A stretch of 64,000 bases of DNA from Deltaproteobacteria bacterium HGW-Deltaproteobacteria-2 (GTDB lineage: Bacteria; Desulfobacterota; Syntrophia; Syntrophales; Smithellaceae), in assembly GCA_002840505.1 (NCBI GenBank), contig PHBC01000001.1, forward strand, positions 1-64,000, written 5' to 3'. A program made the translations under genes and the position numbers. The notes under the pieces are model-generated. The model searched no databases, was not told the DNA's origin, and was given only the letters and a program-made list of their open reading frames with translations. This document shows, piece after piece, positions 19,856 to 29,192 of this stretch (position 1 is the stretch's first letter; every line of letters starts with the position of its first letter).

Positions 19856-20407
19856 CTAAAAGGCTAATTTATCATTATTTATTGCCATAACAAGCTCAGT
19901 CAGGCGCACCGATACTGATTGGGCCAATTTTTGTAAAAGATCGGTTCCCATTTCCGGCGTGTAACGATTACGGTAGGCATCTCCATTATTCCAACTTCCA
20001 ACAATATCTTCTTTAATTTTAAAAGGAACCAAAGCCAGTGATTTAACAAAATACTTCCTGGTGGAAGGTAATAATTTGTAATACGGCTGGAGATCTTTAT
20101 TCACCAAAACCGGTTTTAATCCGGTAGGAAGAATTTCGCAAAACAACTCCGGCTTTATTATCTTAAGCCGGTCTATTAAAATATCGGACGATTTTATTGC
20201 CTCAATTACGGGAGCGGTCATTGTAGTATCTATTAAGGTAAGCCAAACATAAGGAACTTCAAATTCTTTTTCTATTCCTGTAATAAGAATTTCAAAAAGA
20301 CCGGCAATATCCATGGCCTCTGACAAACTTGCTTCAATCCTCTCGAAACTATCGGCAATTTTCGTATTGATACGTTCAATGTTTTCCGTTTTATTCATAA
20401 TTGTCAT
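19856..20407 (-). CDS. GAF-fold DUF484-like protein
   Basis: This roughly 183-residue protein has an N-terminal helix, then a GAF-like domain ([20 protein letters not shown] ... [21 protein letters not shown]) and the C-terminal [12 protein letters not shown] helix typical of the DUF484 family. The role is unknown; GAF domains bind small ligands. I chose the ATG that overlaps the upstream xthA stop (ATGA), because GGGA lies at good spacing. The two are translationally coupled. Confidence 0.7.
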   Translation of the reverse strand: MTIMNKTENIERINTKIADSFERIEASLSEAMDIAGLFEILITGIEKEFEVPYVWLTLIDTTMTAPVIEAIKSSDILIDRLKIIKPELFCEILPTGLKPVLVNKDLQPYYKLLPSTRKYFVKSLALVPFKIKEDIVGSWNNGDAYRNRYTPEMGTDLLQKLAQSVSVRLTELVMAINNDKLAF

Positions 20408-21177
20408 TTTTCCCACTGAGCGTAAAGAATAAGATGATCCGAAGGCTTTTCCGCAAGCCTTGATTCCAAATCAATAGAGCAACTTTTTGATTTTTCGGCA
20501 AGTGTTTTTGTTGCCAAAATATGGTCAACCCGCCAGCCCAGCTTTCGCTTCACGGAATCCTTGATACGGTAATCAAAAAAAGTGTACTGACCGGCGACAC
20601 CCGGATGATGTTGACGAAATATATCCGTGAATCCCCATGATTTAACATCTTCGTACGCTTTCCAGACTTCAGGATTAAAACAGACATGCCCGAGGATTCT
20701 TTTCGGATCGTGTACATCTATATTTTCCGGGGCAACGTTAAGATCGCCGCACCAGATTATTTTATCCTGCGGCTGAAAATGCTTCTGCAGATATTTTTTC
20801 AGACGTCCGAACCATTCCAGTTTATAAGCATATTGAGGGCTTTCCGTTTCCTGACCCTGTGGGACATAGGTATTAATTATCGTCAGATCATCATATGTCG
20901 CGATTATTAAACGATCAGGATCGGCGGGTTCATTATCGAAACCGAATACTACTTTTTGCGGTTTGAGTTTCGAGGCAATGGCCACACCTTTATATTGTTT
21001 ATCCCCTTTGAAAACTACATGGTAACCCAAGGCTTCCAATTCGGCCACAGGGAAGCTGGCATCGGCAACTTTTGTTTCCTGCATACAAAAATAATCAGGA
21101 TTGTTTTTTTGCAGCCAGGGCGCAATAATATGCAGGCGGGAGCGTATGGAATTTACATTATAAGATGCAATTTTCAA
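20404..21177 (-). CDS. xthA: Exodeoxyribonuclease III
   Basis: This 257-residue enzyme of the EEP nuclease family acts in base-excision repair as an AP endonuclease and 3'-5' exonuclease. Signatures are [20 protein letters not shown] (metal-binding Glu), [19 protein letters not shown] (catalytic Asp and Asn) and the C-terminal SDHLILYA with the catalytic Asp-His pair. It starts 5' of the DUF484-like gene in a two-gene minus-strand operon. Confidence 0.95.
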   Translation of the reverse strand: MKIASYNVNSIRSRLHIIAPWLQKNNPDYFCMQETKVADASFPVAELEALGYHVVFKGDKQYKGVAIASKLKPQKVVFGFDNEPADPDRLIIATYDDLTIINTYVPQGQETESPQYAYKLEWFGRLKKYLQKHFQPQDKIIWCGDLNVAPENIDVHDPKRILGHVCFNPEVWKAYEDVKSWGFTDIFRQHHPGVAGQYTFFDYRIKDSVKRKLGWRVDHILATKTLAEKSKSCSIDLESRLAEKPSDHLILYAQWEK

Positions 21178-21310
21178 AGTAAGCGCTACCTTTCTTAATT
21201 ACATGTGTTTAATATCACGACCGAAGATTACACTCAAGTTTTTTTGCGGTAAAGAATAAAATCTTGTATATTCTGAAAACCCATTACGGCAGAAGCATAT
21301 CGCTGTTATT

Positions 21311-21392
21311 AATTTCCCCCCTTTTGTAAAGGGGGATGGAGGGGGATTTGATAAATAAAAATCCACCCCAACCCTCCTTTAAAAAAGGAGGG
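21311..21392. repeat. C/G-run palindromic intergenic repeat
   Basis: Two hairpin-forming blocks: CCCCCCTTTTGTAAAGGGGG (about 21316-21335) and CCCTCCTTT...AAAGGAGGG (21372-21392). The second also places AAAGGAGG upstream of the next gene. The same CCTCCC/GGGATTT flavour recurs around 39646-39676. Confidence 0.5.
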
Positions 21393-21402
21393 TGTCAATA
21401 AT

Positions 21403-22506
21403 TTGGATTTGGACATGGAAAAAGTGGATATAACAATCATCGGAGCCGGCGTAATCGGTCTGGCCATTGCTGCCGAAATCGCCCGGCCTGATTTAAGCGT
21501 TTTTATCCTGGAAAAAAATAACGCGCACGGCGGTGGAATCAGTTCGCGCAATAGCGAAGTAATTCATGGCGGGATGTATTATCCGGAAGGATCGCTCAAA
21601 GCCTCTCTTTGCATTGACGGAAACAGGATGCTCTATGAAATTGCTTCTAAACATAACATTCCTCGCAAAAGGACAGGAAAACTAATCGTGGCGGTAAAAA
21701 AAGAGGAAGACGAAGATCTCGAACGCTTATACGACAACGGCAGAAAAAACGGTGTCACTTCGCTGGAACTAATCGGTAAAAAAAATGCTTCTACCATGGA
21801 GCCAAATGTTCAGGTCGAAGCGGCTCTTTACTCGCCGGATACCGGGATCATCAGCGTTCATGATTTAATGAACTACTATTTAGCCAAGGCTCAGAGCAAG
21901 AAAGCGCAAATTGTTTATCAAACAAAAGTCATGCGGATAGAAAAAGAATCCAGCCACTATCGGATTTTCACGCATAACGCAAAAGGTGAAACCTTTGAAT
22001 TTTCTTCCGCCGTCGTCATCAACGCCGCCGGCCTGGAATCCGACACCATTGCCAACATGATGGGTGGCAGCTATCATCTGCATTATTGCAAAGGCGATTA
22101 TTGCAGTGTTTCAGGAGTAAAAAAGGCGGTAGTGCAAAGACTGATTTATCCTGTTCCGGCAAAGAAACGTATCGGATTAGGCGTTCATTTGACAATGGAT
22201 TTAAATGGACGATTTAAACTAGGCCCGGATACAACTTACATCGACCGTAAAGAAGACTACAATGTAGCACCCGAAAAAGCAGAAATTTTTTATCAGAGCG
22301 CCGGTAAATTCTTGCCTTTTTTGAAAAAAGAAAATATTCATCCCGATATGGCCGGCATCCGCCCCAAACTTCAGGGACCTGATGACGATTTTCACGATTT
22401 TGTTATCAAGGAGGACTCCCCGGGTTTCATCAATCTGGTCGGCATCGAATCACCGGGAATGACCTCCTCTCCTGCTATCGCCCGGTATGTTCGTGAAATG
22501 CTTTGA
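21403..22506 (+). CDS. lhgO: FAD-dependent L-2-hydroxyglutarate oxidase-like protein
   Basis: This protein of up to 367 residues belongs to the DAO (D-amino-acid oxidase-fold) family. It has the Rossmann FAD motif VDITIIGAGVIGLAIA at the N-terminus, the SSRNSEVIHGGMYYP active-site region, and the C-terminal GIRPKLQGPDDDFHDFVI and GIESPGMTSSPAIA motifs of LhgO/YgaF. These oxidise L-2-hydroxyglutarate to 2-oxoglutarate, passing electrons to the quinone pool or an unknown acceptor. The TTG at 21403 has AAAGGAGG at good spacing; the ATG at 21415 is the alternative. It lies just before the liv operon. Confidence 0.82.
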   Translation: MDLDMEKVDITIIGAGVIGLAIAAEIARPDLSVFILEKNNAHGGGISSRNSEVIHGGMYYPEGSLKASLCIDGNRMLYEIASKHNIPRKRTGKLIVAVKKEEDEDLERLYDNGRKNGVTSLELIGKKNASTMEPNVQVEAALYSPDTGIISVHDLMNYYLAKAQSKKAQIVYQTKVMRIEKESSHYRIFTHNAKGETFEFSSAVVINAAGLESDTIANMMGGSYHLHYCKGDYCSVSGVKKAVVQRLIYPVPAKKRIGLGVHLTMDLNGRFKLGPDTTYIDRKEDYNVAPEKAEIFYQSAGKFLPFLKKENIHPDMAGIRPKLQGPDDDFHDFVIKEDSPGFINLVGIESPGMTSSPAIARYVREML

Positions 22507-22514
22507 CCAATATC

Positions 22515-22620
22515 TTGCACCATTCACCATTCACCTTTCACCCTTCACTTTTCACGCCTTTTCTTAACTACTTAATTACTTAAAACTATTCTTTAATTTT
22601 GAACCTTAAACTCTACAGTC
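22515..22620. repeat. Low-complexity CATTCACC/ACTTAAT repeat
   Basis: Degenerate runs of CATTCACC and CTTAACTACTTAATTACTTAAA recur in many gaps (37555-37620, 43645-43695, 49480-49660, 52555-52665, 54835-55065, 56085-56130, and inverted at 60660-60745 and 61670-61980). Non-coding, origin unknown. Confidence 0.6.
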
Positions 22621-22697
22621 CCTCTTTTTTCATTGACACGTTAGAGCCCTTCCCTTATAAACTGTGGACAAAATATCAAGTGACCAGGAGACATTCC

Positions 22698-23861
22698 ATG
22701 AAAAAATCGTCATTACTTATCATTCTTTTAGTAATCTTCTCGCTGGGCATTTTCGGCTGCGGAGATGATTCATCTAAAATCAAAATAGGTGTTATTGCCG
22801 AACTCACCGGTGATATTCCGGCCGTAGGCACATCCTGTAAAAACGCAGCGGAAATGGCCGTACAGGAAATTAACGATGCCGGCGGCATTCAGTTGGGTGA
22901 AAATAAATATCAGGTAAAATTGATCATTGAAGACAACGCCGGGAAAGCTGAACAGTCGGCCTCTTCCGCGCAGAAACTGATTACACAGCAAAAAGTAATA
23001 GCTATCGTCGGACCCAACGCCAGCCGCTACGCTCTGCCCGCCGCGGAAATCGCCGAAACAAGCAAAACCGTGTTAATAACCCCGTGGTCTACCGCACCGA
23101 AAGCCACGCTGGATTCCAAAACCAATGTCTCCAAAAAATATGTTTTCCGCGCCTGCTTTATTGATCCGTTCCAGGGAGGGGTACTGGCAAAATTCACACT
23201 GGACAATCTTAAGTTGAAGAAAGCTGCGGTTCTTTATGATGTCGCTTCCGAATACAACAAGGGCATCGCCGAAATTTTCAAAGATGTCTATGAGAAAAAC
23301 GGCGGCAAGGTAGTCGCGTTTGAAACGTATACGACCAATGATAAGGATTTTTCATCGCAGCTCACCAAAATCAAACAGGCAAATCCGGATATAATCTTCC
23401 TGCCCAATTATTACAGCGAAGTTCCTTTGCAGATCCAGCAGGCCAAGCGATTAGGCATAAAAACTCCGTTTATCGGTTCCGATTCCTGGGGATCAGAAGA
23501 GCTTGTGAAACTCTGCGGCGCGGACTGCAACGATTACTATTTCAGTACGCATTACGCGGCGGACTCGGCAAGCGACACGACCAAGAAATTCATTGCGAAC
23601 TATAAAGCAAAATACGGCACAACGCCGGATGACGTGGCTGCGTTAACTTATGATTCATTCGGATTGCTGTGGCAGGCAATCAAGACCGCCGGCAAGAACG
23701 AACGCCAGGCTGTGCGTGACGCGCTGGCGAAAATTCCGCAATATGAAGGCGTGACCGGAAATATGCAGTTCAAAGAAGGCTCCGGCGATCCGGTCAAGAG
23801 CGCCGTAATTTTAAAAATAAAGGACGGGAAGTTTACATGGTTTGCCAATGCCAAACCATAG
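22698..23861 (+). CDS. livJ: Branched-chain amino acid-type ABC substrate-binding lipoprotein
   Basis: This 387-residue periplasmic type I binding protein starts at the ATG preceded by CCAGGAG; upstream in-frame codons lie in repeat DNA. The signal has lipobox IFGC (about Cys21), followed by the Peripla_BP_6 domain: IKIGVIAELTGDIPAVGTSC, the NDAGGIQLG motif, IVGPNASRYALPAAEIAE and DVAALTYDSFGLLWQAI. It captures the substrate for LivHMGF. Substrates of this family include branched-chain and other amino acids, amides and aromatic acids, so leucine specificity is only the default guess. Confidence 0.9.
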   Translation: MKKSSLLIILLVIFSLGIFGCGDDSSKIKIGVIAELTGDIPAVGTSCKNAAEMAVQEINDAGGIQLGENKYQVKLIIEDNAGKAEQSASSAQKLITQQKVIAIVGPNASRYALPAAEIAETSKTVLITPWSTAPKATLDSKTNVSKKYVFRACFIDPFQGGVLAKFTLDNLKLKKAAVLYDVASEYNKGIAEIFKDVYEKNGGKVVAFETYTTNDKDFSSQLTKIKQANPDIIFLPNYYSEVPLQIQQAKRLGIKTPFIGSDSWGSEELVKLCGADCNDYYFSTHYAADSASDTTKKFIANYKAKYGTTPDDVAALTYDSFGLLWQAIKTAGKNERQAVRDALAKIPQYEGVTGNMQFKEGSGDPVKSAVILKIKDGKFTWFANAKP

Positions 23862-23872
23862 CGACAAAATTG

Positions 23873-23945
23873 TCATTCCCGCGCAGGCGGGAATCCATTA
23901 TGAAGGATAATTCCTGGATGCCGGATTAAGTCCGGCATGACAAAA
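23873..23945. repeat. GTCATTCC...GGGAATCC palindromic repeat
   Basis: A pair of hairpins: TCATTCCCGCG...GGGAATCC, then a TGCCGGATTAAGTCCGGCA palindrome. The same family recurs at many places in this window and behaves like a REP/BIME element. Confidence 0.7.
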
Positions 23946-23968
23946 TAAAAAAAGGATTTTTTTATACC

Positions 23969-24092
23969 ATTTAAACCAAAGATGATATCGCGGCCGCGAG
24001 GAGGAGGCGCCGGAGGCGTATATGAAAATACGTTGAGGACGCCGACGATCCCGATGAATCGGGACAAACAAAGATAGCGCTTTGATTTAAAT
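23969..24092. mobile_element. MITE-like element between livJ and livH
   Basis: A 124-bp block is bounded by 13-base terminal inverted repeats (ATTTAAACCAAAG / CTTTGATTTAAAT, one mismatch). Its inside is GC-rich, unlike its ends, with GGCGT...ACG and ATCCCGAT-ga-ATCGGGAC hairpins. There is no coding capacity, so it could only be moved in trans. It separates livJ from livH and may act as an mRNA hairpin that sets their expression ratio. Confidence 0.5.
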
Positions 24093-24104
24093 GAGTATGC
24101 ATTT

Positions 24105-24980
24105 ATGGCCTATATTTTCCAACAATCTCTCAATGCCTTACAACTGGGCAGTATCTACGCGCTGATCGCTTTGGGCTACACGATGGTCTATGGCATCCTG
24201 ACGATGATCAATTTCGCTCACGGCGATCTGTTCATGGTCGGCGCTTTCTTCTGCTTTCTAATTGCCGTCTATCTTCACTTATCCTTCGTCCCGACTTTGC
24301 TTTTATCCATGCTGGGCGTGGCATTTTTGGGCGTGGTTATTGAAAGGTTTGCTTATAAACCTCTGCGCAACGCTCCGCGTGTTTCCGCCATTATCACCGC
24401 GCTGGGCGTCGGCCTCTTTCTGGAAAATTTCACACTGGCACTGAGCCCCTACCCCAAACACATTCCTCAGCTTCTGGGAAATACCACCTGGACGTTCGGT
24501 TCACTCTCCATTTCCTCGCTGCAGATTATGATCATTGCCCTATCGCTGGTTCTCATGCTGATTCTGGATTTTATTGTGCAAAGAACTAAAGCGGGCATGG
24601 CCATGCGTGCCATTTCCTGGGACAAGACAATTGTCCCGTTGATGGGCGTATCGGTAAATAAAATTATCTCGTTTACTTTTGCCATTGGCACAGGTCTGGG
24701 CGGCGCAGCCGGCGTGATGTATGGCCTGGCTTATCCGGTAATTGATCCCTACATGGGCATAATGGTGGGCTGGAAAGCATTTATCTGTGCCGTGGTTGGC
24801 GGTATCGGTAATATCCGAGGCGCTATGATCGGCGGCTTTATTCTGGGCGGAGTGGAAATTCTGGTGGCTGCGTTCTTGCCTTCCACCTATCGTGATGTTG
24901 TGGCTTTTACTCTGCTTCTTATCCTGTTAATTGTCAGACCCTACGGCATTCTGGGCAAGCCCCAGCCGCAAAAGGTATAG
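24105..24980 (+). CDS. livH: Liv-type ABC transporter permease
   Basis: This 291-residue inner-membrane permease of the LivH family has about eight hydrophobic helices and the family signatures LGSIYALIALGYTMVYGIL, INFAHGDLFMVGAFF and VVGGIGNIRGAMIGG, with MRAISWDKTIVPLMGV in the cytoplasmic coupling loop. It pairs with LivM to form the channel. The ribosome site is weak, perhaps because of the inserted element just upstream. The gene after it begins 2 bases beyond the stop. Confidence 0.92.
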   Translation: MAYIFQQSLNALQLGSIYALIALGYTMVYGILTMINFAHGDLFMVGAFFCFLIAVYLHLSFVPTLLLSMLGVAFLGVVIERFAYKPLRNAPRVSAIITALGVGLFLENFTLALSPYPKHIPQLLGNTTWTFGSLSISSLQIMIIALSLVLMLILDFIVQRTKAGMAMRAISWDKTIVPLMGVSVNKIISFTFAIGTGLGGAAGVMYGLAYPVIDPYMGIMVGWKAFICAVVGGIGNIRGAMIGGFILGGVEILVAAFLPSTYRDVVAFTLLLILLIVRPYGILGKPQPQKV

Positions 24981-24982
24981 CC

Positions 24983-25989
24983 ATGTCCAATTCCTCAGAC
25001 AAATCATATTCCGCGCTGATTGAAAGATGGCATATGCTTACGGGCACTCGTTTATTCTGGGCAGTCGTTATGATCGCCGGAATCGCATTTTGTATTGCCG
25101 TCGACACCTTCGACTTTGTGGATTTATATTTACAACTGATTTTAATTTACGTGGGCATCAACATCATCCTTACCGTCAGCCTGAATCTGATCAACGGCTA
25201 CATGGGCGAATCATTGCCTCGATCTTAACGGTTCATGTTTTCCCGCCGAACGCTCAAAACCTGCTTTTCCCTCTGGCGATCCTGGCCGGCGGCATGGCTG
25301 CGGCACTGGTCGGTTTCCTGGTGGCAATACCTTCTTTTAAAACACGTGGCGATTATCTGGCCATTGTCACACTGGCCTTTGGCATGATTGTAAAATCCAT
25401 TTTGGAAAACATCGACGCCGTCGGCGGACCGCGTGGACTTCTGGGCATGGAAAAACTCACCACTCTTCCGTGGGTCTTTTTCTGGACGGCTTTATCCGTC
25501 TGGGTAATTCGCAACCTGGTTTATTCCAATTTCGGGCGCGGTGTTTTGTCCATCCGTGAAGATGAAATCGCCAGTGATCTGATGAGTGTCAACACGCGCC
25601 AGGTAAAAATCATCGCCTTTGTTGTTTCGTCTTTTTTCGCGGGCATTGCCGGAGGATTATTCGCCCATGCGTTACAGTTTATTAATCCACGCATGTTCGA
25701 CATCCTCAAATCCACCGACATTCTGATCATGGTTTATCTGGGCGGTATTGCTTCCATTGGCGGTTCAATCATCGGCGCGGTTATTTACACCATTTTGCTG
25801 GAAGTCCTGCGTCCGCTGGGCATCTGGCGCATGGTGCTCATGCCGCTGATGCTGGTGCTTTTAATGATCTACCGTCCGCGCGGTATCATGGGCATGAAGG
25901 AAATCCGTATGTTTGTACCGCTGCGCGATTTTGTGACAGAGAAACTCTGGCGCCAAAAGAAAAAGGAGGCCGGCGATGCCACTGATTGA
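24983..25989 (+). pseudogene. livM: Liv-type ABC transporter permease, frameshifted by a deletion
   Basis: Residues 1-75 read in one frame from the ATG at 24983 to LNLINGYMGE, which is the normal LivM N-terminus, and then stop at 25228. The rest of LivM continues in another frame from about 25210 (IASILTVHVFP, IPSFKTRGDYLAIVTLAFGMIVKS ...) to 25989. In intact LivM proteins these two parts are joined by about 14 residues of the FSxGHAGFMAVGAY type. That stretch is missing here, so about 40 bases have been lost near 25208-25212, causing the frameshift. Everything else is intact and the downstream ATPase genes are whole. It is either a recent inactivating deletion or an assembly error. livG overlaps the 3' end by 14 bases. 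Confidence 0.85.
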
Positions 25990-26746
25990 AACACAAAAAC
26001 TCACGCACCGTTTCGCCGGACTTTGCGCCGTATCTGATTTCAATTTCGCCATTGAACCACATGAACTTGTCGGTATAATCGGCCCGAACGGCGCGGGCAA
26101 AACCACCGTTTTTAATTTGATCACCGGTGTCTATCGCGCCTCTGAAGGCAGCATCAAATTCGAAGATCAAGAACTTGTAGGCCTTACTCCGCATAAGATC
26201 ACAAGATTAGGCATTGCCCGCACCTTTCAGAACATTCGTTTGTTTAAGGAATTGAGCGTTCTGGATAATGTCCGCATCGCACATTACGGACAGATTGCCT
26301 ACACACCCGCGGAGGCTCTTTTACACATCGGCCGTTTTCGCGCCGAAGAAAAACGCATTACCAGTCAGGCACTGGATTTACTGTCGATCTTCAAGCTCGA
26401 CGAAATGGCCGGTGAAAAAGCCAAAAACCTGCCTTACGGTTTACAGCGCCGGCTCGAAATTGCCCGCGCGCTGGCCACCGAGCCCAAGCTCCTGCTTCTG
26501 GATGAACCGGCTGCCGGAATGAATCCCAATGAGATCATTCAGCTCATGGAATTCATCGGGTGGATTCGCAAAACTTTTTCGGTAACGATAATTTTGATTG
26601 AACATCAGATGCGGCTGGTCATGGGCATTTGTGAAAGAATCGTCGTGCTGGATTTCGGCGCGACCATCGCGGCGGGATTGCCTGCCGAAATTCAAAATCA
26701 CCCCAAGGTGCTGGAAGCTTATCTGGGCGTGGAGGTGACTCCATGA
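25976..26746 (+). CDS. livG: Liv-type ABC transporter ATP-binding protein
   Basis: This 256-residue ATPase has Walker A GPNGAGKTT (about 36-44), Q-loop FQNIRLF, the family-specific signature YGLQRRLEIARAL in place of LSGGQ, Walker B LLLLDEPAAGM and the switch His in IEHQMRLV. The C-terminal VLEAYLGVE is typical of LivG. It powers the LivHM channel together with LivF. The ATG sits within livM and GGAGGCCGGCG gives a ribosome site. Confidence 0.94.
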   Translation: MPLIETQKLTHRFAGLCAVSDFNFAIEPHELVGIIGPNGAGKTTVFNLITGVYRASEGSIKFEDQELVGLTPHKITRLGIARTFQNIRLFKELSVLDNVRIAHYGQIAYTPAEALLHIGRFRAEEKRITSQALDLLSIFKLDEMAGEKAKNLPYGLQRRLEIARALATEPKLLLLDEPAAGMNPNEIIQLMEFIGWIRKTFSVTIILIEHQMRLVMGICERIVVLDFGATIAAGLPAEIQNHPKVLEAYLGVEVTP

Positions 26747-27462
26747 CATCTTCTGAAAAAATTCTTGCCGTCTCTCATTTGAAAGTTTCCTACGACAGCA
26801 TTCAGGCCGTTGACGATATTTCTTTTGACGTAGGCAAGGGAGAAATTGTCACCCTGATCGGCGCCAACGGCGCGGGGAAATCCTCCATCCTGCGAGCAAT
26901 CTCCGGCCTTATTCCATACACCGGTAGAATTACCTATTCGGGAAAAGACTTAAATAATATTGCCGCCGATCAGATTGTTGCCGCAGGCATCGCCCACGTA
27001 CCGGAAGGGCGCGGCATCTTCGGCAATCTGACAGTGATGGAAAATTTAAAGCTCGCCACCTGGCAACGCAAAGATAAAGACCAGATTAAAAAAGATTTCG
27101 AAAATATCTTTTCGTTATTTCCGCGCCTGAAAGAACGAAGAAAACAGCAGGGCGGAATGCTCTCCGGTGGCGAACAGCAGATGCTGGCTTTCGGTCGCGC
27201 GCTCATGACCGACGCCCCAATGCTGCTGCTGGACGAACCTTCGATGGGACTCTCACCGGTTCTGGTACGGGATATTTTCAAAATCATTCAAGACATAAAC
27301 CAGGCGGGGAAAACAATCCTGCTTGTCGAACAAAACGCTAACATGTCTTTGCACATCTCCTCGCGCGGCTACGTTCTGGAAACCGGCCGCATCGTCCTTT
27401 CCGGCACAGGCAAAGAGCTGACGGGAAATCCAAGAGTGAAGGAAGCCTACCTCGGTGGCTAA
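26743..27462 (+). CDS. livF: Liv-type ABC transporter ATP-binding protein
   Basis: This 239-residue partner ATPase has Walker A GANGAGKSS, the signature LSGGEQQMLAFGRAL, Walker B MLLLDEPSMGL and switch-His-equivalent VEQNANMSL. It overlaps livG by 4 bases (ATGA) and ends the operon. Confidence 0.94.
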   Translation: MTSSEKILAVSHLKVSYDSIQAVDDISFDVGKGEIVTLIGANGAGKSSILRAISGLIPYTGRITYSGKDLNNIAADQIVAAGIAHVPEGRGIFGNLTVMENLKLATWQRKDKDQIKKDFENIFSLFPRLKERRKQQGGMLSGGEQQMLAFGRALMTDAPMLLLDEPSMGLSPVLVRDIFKIIQDINQAGKTILLVEQNANMSLHISSRGYVLETGRIVLSGTGKELTGNPRVKEAYLGG

Positions 27463-27711
27463 AGAGGAATATGTTATTTCGACCGCATGTGAAAACGATT
27501 TATGAGTTTTAGTTCCTGTAATTTTTTAAGTTAATAAAATCTTTCAATTGATAATACTTACTTGAAAATAACTAACATACAAGATGCATTTTTCCCCATT
27601 GTGGGGTAATCAGTCCTCACTTATTGAATAAAATAATGGAACACGTCTTTCGTAAAAAAGAATAATGTATTATTTTTAAATACATAAACGCTATTAATTG
27701 GTGTTTATATA

Positions 27712-27728
27712 TTGGCATATAAGTTGCT
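27712..27728 (+). promoter_or_regulatory. Sigma-54-type (-24/-12) promoter
   Basis: TTGGCATATAAGTTGCT has GG at 27714-27715 and GC at 27726-27727, exactly 10 bases apart, as sigma-54 promoters require. It ends 36 bases before the start codon at 27765, so transcription would begin near 27739. This would need an enhancer-binding activator, which is not in the window. The rest of the 27463-27764 gap is AT-rich and non-coding. Confidence 0.6.
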
Positions 27729-27764
27729 GTAACGTAATGCAGGAATAATGTGGAGGTGTTTATT

Positions 27765-28898
27765 ATGAAAAAAACCTTGTTGTATGTGGTTGGCATATTT
27801 TTTCTTTTGTCAACTTTAGCGTTTACCGCTGATGCGGCTTCCTATAATAACGTTGGTCCCTGGATCGAAACTGATAAAGATATCTATAATTATGGCGAAG
27901 AGATCAGGGTACATTTTTACGATGCGCCAGGTTACGCCAGTGATTGGATATGTATTGTACCGTCAGGCTCAGGAGATACGGAAGCCGGTGACTATAAATA
28001 TATACCTGAGGGGCTGCGGGAAGGTATAATGATTTTTAAAACTCAGATACCCGGAGAATACGAGGTACGGGCTTATTATAACTACAGCCCTTTCCGATAT
28101 ACCGTATCTGCCCGTTATCATTTTACGATAGCAGGAGACGAATATGGATATGGTTATGAAAATGAGTATGTCGATGTTCCGATAATTTATGGAGAACCCA
28201 TGTACTACACACCCCCGGTTGCGGTAACATTTGCCTTCGATTATTTTACGTATGAAAATATTGGCGGATTTGTGGAAATCGTTTTCTGGAGAGGCGGACA
28301 TCGTTACCACCATAGGCCATGGTATCATAATGGAAGGAGAATCTCTCCCGACTACATACGTTCAATAAACATGCATAACAGGGTTCGCAACGATGAATTC
28401 TTCAGACATCGTGAAAGGCTGCAAAGAAATCATAATATAAATCATTCTGATTCATATTACGGTTTGAAAGCACGTCCCCAAAGACCAACTCAAAAGTGGC
28501 AGGAACAAAAAGATCAGCAGCCACAATGGGGACAGCAGCCGTCTCAACAGACTCAGCAACGTCCACAGTGGGGACAAAATCAACCTTCACAGGTTAGAAA
28601 ACAACCTCAACAATTGGAGCAAAGACCTCAGTGGGAGCAGAAAAAGACTCCACTGGTGAGACAACGACCTCGACAATCAGAGCAAAAACCACAGTGGGGT
28701 CAGAAACAGCTTCCGCCGGTCAGACAACAACCACAACAATCAGAACAACGTCCGCAGTGGGGACATAGACAGCCTCGAGAGGTTAGACAACGGCCACAAC
28801 AATTGGAGCAAAGACCGCAACTAGAGAAAAAGTCATCGCGGCAGATAGAAAAACATGAGCCCATGCAAGAGAAACATAAAGAAATGAAGGAACGTTAA
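27765..28898 (+). CDS. Secreted protein with Gln/Pro/Trp repeats
   Basis: This 377-residue protein has a signal peptide (1-24, ending ADA), an all-beta N-terminal domain (about 25-125; YNNVGPWIETDKDIYNYGEEIRV and GEYEVRAYYN suggest an immunoglobulin-like fold), a His/Tyr/Arg-rich stretch with RGGHRYHHRPWYH, and a C-terminal part made of about eight degenerate repeats of the pattern RPQWGQxQ..VRQxPQQSEQ. The tail is very rich in Gln, Arg and Pro. GGAGGTG precedes the ATG; an in-frame GTG further up is not used. It is probably a periplasmic or cell-surface structural protein. No family recognised; the sigma-54-type promoter suggests conditional expression. Confidence 0.7.
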   Translation: MKKTLLYVVGIFFLLSTLAFTADAASYNNVGPWIETDKDIYNYGEEIRVHFYDAPGYASDWICIVPSGSGDTEAGDYKYIPEGLREGIMIFKTQIPGEYEVRAYYNYSPFRYTVSARYHFTIAGDEYGYGYENEYVDVPIIYGEPMYYTPPVAVTFAFDYFTYENIGGFVEIVFWRGGHRYHHRPWYHNGRRISPDYIRSINMHNRVRNDEFFRHRERLQRNHNINHSDSYYGLKARPQRPTQKWQEQKDQQPQWGQQPSQQTQQRPQWGQNQPSQVRKQPQQLEQRPQWEQKKTPLVRQRPRQSEQKPQWGQKQLPPVRQQPQQSEQRPQWGHRQPREVRQRPQQLEQRPQLEKKSSRQIEKHEPMQEKHKEMKER

Positions 28899-28994
28899 AA
28901 AAACCGGGATTCATTTATGGTAAAATTAATTGATGGTGTAATTCCTCCAGCCCTGAAATAAAAAGTAACAAAACAGATAAGTGCTTTAATCATT

Positions 28995-29026
28995 AAAAGG
29001 CAGGGTCAGTATAGATCCTGCCTTTT
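28995..29026 (+). terminator. Intrinsic terminator
   Basis: AAAAGGCAGG / CCTGCCTTTT stem with a 10-base loop and a T-run. Confidence 0.85.
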
Positions 29027-29192
29027 TTATGCATAACTCCACCGGTAATTTTCAATTTTACTATTCTATGAGATTGAGTTTTACAAACAAAAGATATAGT
29101 CAAATCAACTTGCGCTAAGTGAGAATTCTATAAATTTTAATACTATGTTATAGGTCAAATCGTAATCCTTAATGTGAATGAAATGGTCTGTA

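Noticed and set aside
22515-22620. Low-complexity CATTCACC stretches as a CRISPR or tandem-repeat array
   Set aside because: Unit lengths and sequences vary and there are no unique spacers of constant size; they are dispersed intergenic repeats.
24983-25989. Programmed frameshift in livM
   Set aside because: There is no slippery heptamer at the junction, and a conserved segment is physically missing, so it is a deletion.
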